Source of the DNA: Bacteroidota bacterium
GTDB lineage: Bacteria > Bacteroidota > Bacteroidia > Bacteroidales > VadinHA17
DNA: 12,113 nt
Assembly (NCBI GenBank): GCA_030611395.1
Contig: JAUWPX010000012.1
Location: 1-12,113 of the forward strand
Direction of reading: 5' to 3'
In this document: positions 8,012 through 12,113 of the stretch, piece by piece
How the letters are laid out: each line of letters opens with the position of its first letter
How positions within the stretch are numbered: the stretch's first letter is position 1
Made by a program: the position numbers and the translations under genes
Notes under the pieces: model-generated
Told to the model about the DNA's origin: nothing
Seen by the model: only the letters and a program-made list of their open reading frames with translations
The model's database searches: none

Positions 8012-8041
8012 GTTTTATGTCCGGAAACCGGGAAATAAAAC
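8012..8041 (+). promoter_or_regulatory. 5' leader hairpin upstream of the first lipoprotein gene
   Basis: GTTTTAT (8012-8018) pairs with ATAAAAC (8035-8041), and inside it CCGG (8021-8024) pairs with CCGG (8028-8031) around an AAA loop, with small mismatched internal bases. It would sit near the 5' end of a transcript starting after the TATCTTCG box. There is no T run behind it on this strand, so it is more likely an mRNA-stabilising or regulatory hairpin than a terminator. Confidence 0.4.
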
Positions 8042-8097
8042 ATTTAAGAAAAATCGGAAATTCAAAAAATATTTTATCACTTTAAAAATTGAGAAAA

Positions 8098-9255
8098 ATG
8101 CGAAAAATTCTGATAACATTTGTTGTAGTATTATTTGCCGCCTCTTGTTCAAAAAGCGGTTATAAGATTTCCGGAACCCTGGAAAATGCCGCCGGCGACA
8201 CCCTGATCCTGGAGCTGGTGAAAATGCGAAGTCTCGAAAGCGTTGATTCTGTTGTGGTTAATGCTTCCGGGCAATTTGAAATGAAGGGAGAACTGGAAAA
8301 TGCTGATTATTTCCTGTTAAGAAGAGATCCCAATAATCTTATTACACTGATACTTGAACCCGGACAACAACTCACAATTAATGGAGACCTTGATGACTTT
8401 GCAAATAATTACGATGTAACCGGTTCTGCCGGATCAATATTGATTAAAAAGTTTCATACAAAACTTGACGAAACATTAGACAAAATATCAGATCTGAACA
8501 AGATATATAATGACAGTCTTGGCAGTCCCAATATGGCAGAGATAGTTAATGACCTGCAGGAAAGATCGGAGAAAATACTTGAAGAACAAAAGGATTATTC
8601 CACTGAATTTGTCATAAACAATGCAGGGTCACTTGCAAGTATACTTGTATTGTATCAACAGATATCTCCACAATATAATGTATTTGACCCCATGGAAGAT
8701 TATGAATATTTTTTCATGGTTGATTCGGCTATTTTTGATAAATACAGTCAATCAGGTGCAGCTTCAACATTACATACTCATGTAACAGATATTAAGCAGC
8801 GAATAGAAATAATAAAGGAGAAAGAAAAATTGATAAGTACGGGATCTTTCGCTCCTGAGATAGCACTTCCAACTCCTAAAGGAGATACAATGAGACTCTC
8901 CTCAACCCTGGGCAAAATAGTACTCCTCGACTTCTGGGCTGCCTGGTGCAAACCCTGCCGTGATGAAAACCCCAACCTGGTTGCTAATTTTAAGAAATAT
9001 CATGATATGGGCTTTGAGATATTTCAGGTTTCACTTGACCAAACACGAGATCAATGGCTCAAAGGAATTGAGGATGACAAATTAGGAGAATGGATACATG
9101 TAAGCGATCTTCAATACTGGAATTCAGTAGTTGTTCCGGCTTTTTATATTGAGGGTATCCCAACAAGCTTCCTGCTTGACAAAGAAGGAAAAATCATCGC
9201 GAGAAATTTACGAGGTGAAGATCTGAGCAATAAACTAAAAGAGATTTTTGAATGA
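8098..9255 (+). CDS. DUF4369/TlpA-like thioredoxin-fold lipoprotein with intact CXXC
   Basis: This 385-residue envelope lipoprotein has the signal MRKILITFVVVLFAASC, with C17 as the lipidation site. Residues about 18-110 match the DUF4369 beta-rich domain (GYKISGTLENAAGDTLIL). A helical spacer follows at about 115-245, and a C-terminal AhpC/TSA-TlpA thioredoxin domain spans about 248-385. That domain contains DFWAAWCKPCRDENP, with redox cysteines C284 and C287, and the cis-proline loop GIPTSFLL with P355. It should act as a thiol-disulfide oxidoreductase facing the periplasm; clients are unknown. I chose the ATG at 8098 over an in-frame TTG at 8089, which would only add three residues before a good signal peptide. 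Its TGA overlaps the next ATG (ATGA), so the pair is probably translationally coupled. Confidence 0.9.
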   Translation: MRKILITFVVVLFAASCSKSGYKISGTLENAAGDTLILELVKMRSLESVDSVVVNASGQFEMKGELENADYFLLRRDPNNLITLILEPGQQLTINGDLDDFANNYDVTGSAGSILIKKFHTKLDETLDKISDLNKIYNDSLGSPNMAEIVNDLQERSEKILEEQKDYSTEFVINNAGSLASILVLYQQISPQYNVFDPMEDYEYFFMVDSAIFDKYSQSGAASTLHTHVTDIKQRIEIIKEKEKLISTGSFAPEIALPTPKGDTMRLSSTLGKIVLLDFWAAWCKPCRDENPNLVANFKKYHDMGFEIFQVSLDQTRDQWLKGIEDDKLGEWIHVSDLQYWNSVVVPAFYIEGIPTSFLLDKEGKIIARNLRGEDLSNKLKEIFE

Positions 9256-10403
9256 AAAAAATCATCCTTTTCCTTCCCCTGATAATTCTGTTTGCCTGTG
9301 GACGTAATCACATTAATGTAACCGGGGTTATTAAAGACACAAAGAAGGAAATGATCTACCTTGACAGAATGGGTGCCGGGGATATTGTTTCTGTTGACTC
9401 ATCCGGAATTAACAAACACGGGAAATTTAATCTTAAAACAAAGGCCACCGAACTAAATTTTTACCGGTTACGACTTTCTGATAATAATTTTGTGACTTTG
9501 CTTACAGGTCCCGGAGAAAAAATCAGGATAACCTCAGATAAAGAATATCTTCCTGAAAATTATGAATTAACAGGTTCAGAGAATTCTCAGAAAGTAAGAC
9601 TCCTTGACAATCACCTGCTGGAAACCCAGAAAAAGCTCGATTCACTCACCAATATATTTAAAGAACTCAATGGCAAACCCGGATTTGACACAATCAGTGA
9701 AGGACTGAATGAAGCATACCTGAAAGTTGAAAACGAACAAAGGAATTTCAATATCAAATTTGTTCTGGAAAATCTTAACTCACTTGCCTCCATCAAAGCT
9801 TTGTACCAAAAGTTTGATGAGAACACTTATGTTTTATATAAGAACCGGGATCTGCAATATCTCAAAATAGTTTCTGATTCATTACAAAAGTTTTACCCTG
9901 AATCGAAACATACAAAAGCACTTGTTGCCGACCTTGAACAAGGCATAAGCCGTTATAACCAATTGCGTTTTAATCAAATGATGGAGAATATGCCCAAAAC
10001 AGAACTAAATGTTCAATTACCTAATATTAAAGGAGATACGATAAGTTTATTATCAAACAGAGGCAAATATGTTCTTTTAAGCTTCTGGTCAACCGCTTCT
10101 GAGGCATGTTTAAAGGAAAATCTGGTATTTAAATCACTATATAAAAAATATAACCTTAAAGGATTTGAAATATACCAGGTATGTATAAACAACGATATTG
10201 CAAAATGGGAAAAAGCAGTGGAATTTGATGAATTACCATGGATATCTGTTATTGACACAGATCCCCAAAGGTCAGGCGTAACACGTATGTTCAATATCCA
10301 GTCTGTTCCTTTTAACTATATGTTTGACAAAGAAGGAAATATTATTGGCAAGGACCTTCATGGAAGGGCTTTGAATATAAAAATGAACCAGCTTTTTGAA
10401 TAA
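9252..10403 (+). CDS. Paralogous DUF4369/thioredoxin-fold lipoprotein with degenerate active site
   Basis: This 383-residue lipoprotein has signal MKKIILFLPLIILFAC with lipidation cysteine C16. It has the same layout as the preceding gene: DUF4369 at about 20-110, helical spacer, and thioredoxin domain from about 250. The two are clearly paralogues (SLASIKALYQK against SLASILVLYQQ; GDTISLL against GDTMRLS). The active site reads SFWSTASEACLKEN where the first paralogue has DFWAAWCKPCRDEN, so the tryptophan and the first cysteine are lost and only C286 remains. The cis-proline loop survives as SVPFNYMF. A second cysteine, C311, stands where the paralogue has serine. It is probably not a normal dithiol oxidoreductase; a partner, scaffold or monothiol role is inferred. 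The frame is intact, so it is not a pseudogene. Confidence 0.9.
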   Translation: MKKIILFLPLIILFACGRNHINVTGVIKDTKKEMIYLDRMGAGDIVSVDSSGINKHGKFNLKTKATELNFYRLRLSDNNFVTLLTGPGEKIRITSDKEYLPENYELTGSENSQKVRLLDNHLLETQKKLDSLTNIFKELNGKPGFDTISEGLNEAYLKVENEQRNFNIKFVLENLNSLASIKALYQKFDENTYVLYKNRDLQYLKIVSDSLQKFYPESKHTKALVADLEQGISRYNQLRFNQMMENMPKTELNVQLPNIKGDTISLLSNRGKYVLLSFWSTASEACLKENLVFKSLYKKYNLKGFEIYQVCINNDIAKWEKAVEFDELPWISVIDTDPQRSGVTRMFNIQSVPFNYMFDKEGNIIGKDLHGRALNIKMNQLFE

Positions 10404-10417
10404 GTACCAAACCAACT

Positions 10418-11167
10418 GTGAAACCCGGGGAAAAAATATATTTCGCATCTGACTTCCACCTTGGATTCCCATCTTATGAAAAAAGTTTAGAGAGGGAAAA
10501 AAAGATTGTCAGTTGGCTTGACAGCATCAGGTCTGATGCCAGTGAAATATATCTTTTAGGTGACATTTTCGATTACTGGTTTGAGTACAAGAAGGTGGTT
10601 CCACGGGGATTTACACGGTTTCTGGGAAAAATTTCCGAGATCACTGACTCGGGTATCCCTGTTCATTTTTTTACCGGGAATCATGATATCTGGGTTTTTG
10701 ATTATCTGCCACGGGAAACAGGAATAATTCTGCACCGCGAACCGGTGATCAAAGAGTTTAACGGATTAAAATTTTATCTCGGACATGGTGACGGATTAGG
10801 CCCTGGTGACAAGAAATACAAGTTATTAAAGAAAGTATTTACATCTAAAACCCTTCAATGGCTTTTTGCAAGATTACATCCCAATTTCTCAGTTTGGTTC
10901 GCTCATAAATGGTCGCGTAACAGCAGGTTTTCAAAAGTAAATGATCCATTTAAAGGTGAAGACAAAGAATCACTTATAATTTATGCCAAAAAAAAACTCA
11001 AAACACAACATTTCGACTATTTCGTTTTTGGGCACAGGCATATTACCTTAAATCACCCCTTATCCGATAAAACCCGTTTTTTGCATACCGGCGATTGGAT
11101 AAATAATTTCAGCTATTGTGTTTTTGATGGTAAAAAAGTTGAGATAAAAAATTTTATTTCAAAATAA
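10418..11167 (+). CDS. lpxH: UDP-2,3-diacylglucosamine diphosphatase (LpxH-type metallophosphoesterase)
   Basis: This 249-residue calcineurin-like phosphoesterase hydrolyses UDP-2,3-diacylglucosamine to lipid X and UMP in lipid A synthesis, at the cytoplasmic face of the inner membrane. Metal-binding motifs are in order: FASDFHLG (D12, H14), LLGDIFDYWFE (D49), FTGNHDIWVFDY (N88, H89), LGHGDGLGPGD (H123) and FGHRHI (H206, H208). The FDYWFE and GHGDGLGPGD contexts are typical of LpxH and its close homologues. The length matches the roughly 240-residue family. The start is GTG at 10418; no in-frame ATG lies near, and conserved sequence begins within ten codons. It begins 14 bases after the preceding lipoprotein and is probably cotranscribed. 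Its stop lies inside the converging DUF819 gene. Confidence 0.9.
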   Translation: MKPGEKIYFASDFHLGFPSYEKSLEREKKIVSWLDSIRSDASEIYLLGDIFDYWFEYKKVVPRGFTRFLGKISEITDSGIPVHFFTGNHDIWVFDYLPRETGIILHREPVIKEFNGLKFYLGHGDGLGPGDKKYKLLKKVFTSKTLQWLFARLHPNFSVWFAHKWSRNSRFSKVNDPFKGEDKESLIIYAKKKLKTQHFDYFVFGHRHITLNHPLSDKTRFLHTGDWINNFSYCVFDGKKVEIKNFISK

Positions 11168-12113
11168 ATGCGATCAGAACTCCCAGGTAATTACCAACAG
11201 CATAACCTGCAATTCCAACCGTCAGGCCGGTAAGAATAATTTCCTTGTTCTTCAATGCACCTGCAATAACCGGGACGAAAGGAGGAGAACAGATCAATGC
11301 ACTTCCTGAGATTATCACCGTATCAGCATCTATCTTAAACAATTTGGCAATAAAAACGTGCAATATATGAGATCCGAACATTGCCAGTCCAACATACCAA
11401 AACAATGAAAATGAAATATTAGCCAATTTTGAAAGATCTGCCATAGAAGAAACCACCAGGCAAAAAATGAGTATTATATACATTCCCGTCTGAAAAGTCT
11501 TTTTAATCTGTTTTATCTTTGGCACAAAAGAAAAAGCTATTCCAAAAGTTGTAATGAAAAGAATGATCCCGGCTGTCGAAAAATCTTCCGGCAACAGCAT
11601 GCTGATTGCATAGCTGACACCCACAATTACAAGAGATAATCCAAATGCTCCCAATAATGGTAAGAATGTGCCTTTTTTAAACATTCCGCTGTAATCATCA
11701 AAATCTTCTTCAGGGTTTACTTGTGCTAAACCCGCCTTACCATTGTTCGGGCTTTTAAAAGGCGGAAGAATTTTAAGAAAAACTCTTTGTCCGACAGAAA
11801 GAATAAAAACCAGGTACAATGCTCCAAGGGAAAGTTCATATGTATGGGTCATGATATAGAGTTCCTGATCTACATCCAGGGCAGTTTTCATAGCTGCAAG
11901 GTTAGGAGTACCACCGGTATAAATTCCAACCAGCATACCTGCCACTTTCCATATTTCATCAATACTACCCTTGAAAATAAAGTACCCGACAAAGATCATA
12001 ACAATCACTGTAAACAGGCCAATTGCCAATGAAGTCATTGCTGTTCCTGCCATTTTGAACCACTTCTTCACATCCATTGAGAATAAAATAAGGGGCAGGG
12101 CAATTGGGATCGT
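11154..12113 (-). CDS. DUF819 family multi-pass membrane protein, 5' end beyond window
   Basis: The frame is open to the right edge, with 319 visible codons; the N-terminal part is missing. The ATG at 12077 is not the likely start, because the residues before it (TIPIALPLILFS) continue a membrane helix in the style of DUF819 proteins, which usually have about 380-420 residues. About nine hydrophobic segments are visible, including the glycine-rich GMLVGIYTGGTPNLAAM loop and the C-terminal SGSALICSPPFVPVIAGAL and GYAVGNYLGVLIAFIL segments. A charged cytoplasmic or periplasmic loop containing NPEEDFDDYSG lies between early helices. DUF819 proteins are inner-membrane proteins of uncertain, possibly transport, function; no substrate can be inferred here. 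It converges on lpxH with a 14-base 3' overlap. Confidence 0.87.
   Translation of the reverse strand, partial: TIPIALPLILFSMDVKKWFKMAGTAMTSLAIGLFTVIVMIFVGYFIFKGSIDEIWKVAGMLVGIYTGGTPNLAAMKTALDVDQELYIMTHTYELSLGALYLVFILSVGQRVFLKILPPFKSPNNGKAGLAQVNPEEDFDDYSGMFKKGTFLPLLGAFGLSLVIVGVSYAISMLLPEDFSTAGIILFITTFGIAFSFVPKIKQIKKTFQTGMYIILIFCLVVSSMADLSKLANISFSLFWYVGLAMFGSHILHVFIAKLFKIDADTVIISGSALICSPPFVPVIAGALKNKEIILTGLTVGIAGYAVGNYLGVLIAFILK

Larger units (their letters stand above)
7799..8097. other. Divergent intergenic region between glucan cluster and lipoprotein genes
   Basis: This 299-base AT-rich stretch separates the leftward debranching gene from the rightward lipoprotein gene and must hold both promoters. 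For the rightward genes a -7-like box and a leader hairpin are listed separately. For the leftward cluster I could not place a convincing TAnnTTTG box: TTTTG at 7980-7976 followed by TACTATTCG from 7958 is the nearest arrangement and is poor. No small ORF, RNA gene or repeat was recognised. Confidence 0.75.

Noticed and set aside
8089..8097. TTG start for the first lipoprotein
   Set aside because: It adds only three residues before ATG at 8098, which already gives a normal short lipoprotein signal.
7799..8097. Possible small RNA or riboswitch in the divergent intergenic region
   Set aside because: Apart from the listed hairpin there is no recognisable riboswitch core, and base composition is simply AT-rich.
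10013..10294. Minus-strand 93-codon frame within the second lipoprotein gene
   Set aside because: It lies wholly antisense to a well supported gene and shows no domain or lipoprotein signal.
12075..12077. ATG as the true start of the DUF819 protein
   Set aside because: The frame continues upstream to the edge with a hydrophobic segment typical of the family, and the visible length is below the usual size.
1..12113. Defence system, phage, transposon, CRISPR array or tRNA
   Set aside because: No direct-repeat array, transposase, integrase or cloverleaf-forming sequence was seen; all large frames belong to glucan metabolism, envelope lipoproteins, lipid A synthesis or a DUF819 membrane protein.

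Overview
The window looks like chromosomal DNA of a Bacteroidota bacterium, probably Bacteroidales/Marinilabiliales-like. The reasons are AT-rich sequence, few Shine-Dalgarno sites, a TATCTTCG element resembling the Bacteroidota -7 box (TAnnTTTG), DUF4369/TlpA-type lipoproteins, and a block of GH57, GT4 and bacterial glycogen-debranching genes of a kind I recall from Bacteroidota genomes. No mobile element, tRNA, rRNA or CRISPR array was seen.

Positions 1-7798 (all minus strand) form an intracellular alpha-glucan (glycogen) cluster. In transcription order it holds a glycogen debranching enzyme (amylo-alpha-1,6-glucosidase), a GT4 glycosyltransferase with a starch-synthase-like N-terminus, a GH57 alpha-amylase-type enzyme with an unusual lysine-rich tail, and a very large gene that runs off the left edge. 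That last gene joins a complete GT3 glycogen synthase to a DUF3417/GT35 alpha-glucan phosphorylase in one uninterrupted frame of 971 visible codons. None of the proteins has a signal peptide, so the pathway is cytoplasmic: synthesis, elongation, trimming, debranching and phosphorolysis. A terminator-like hairpin with a T-rich tail sits between the GH57 gene and the fusion gene, so the last gene may be expressed separately.

Positions 7799-8097 are a divergent intergenic region with a candidate promoter and a leader hairpin for the rightward genes.

Positions 8098-11167 (plus strand) carry two tandem paralogous DUF4369-thioredoxin lipoproteins that overlap by four bases, followed 14 bases later by lpxH (UDP-2,3-diacylglucosamine hydrolase of lipid A synthesis). 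The first lipoprotein keeps a WCKPC redox motif. In the second the motif has decayed to a single cysteine.

Positions 11154-12113 (minus strand) hold the C-terminal part of a DUF819 multi-pass membrane protein that enters from the right edge. Its 3' end overlaps that of lpxH by 14 bases.

Most of the window is recognisable housekeeping metabolism. The points most worth a second look are the synthase-phosphorylase fusion, the basic GH57 tail and the degenerate thioredoxin partner. I found no evidence for a defence system or other wholly new machinery.
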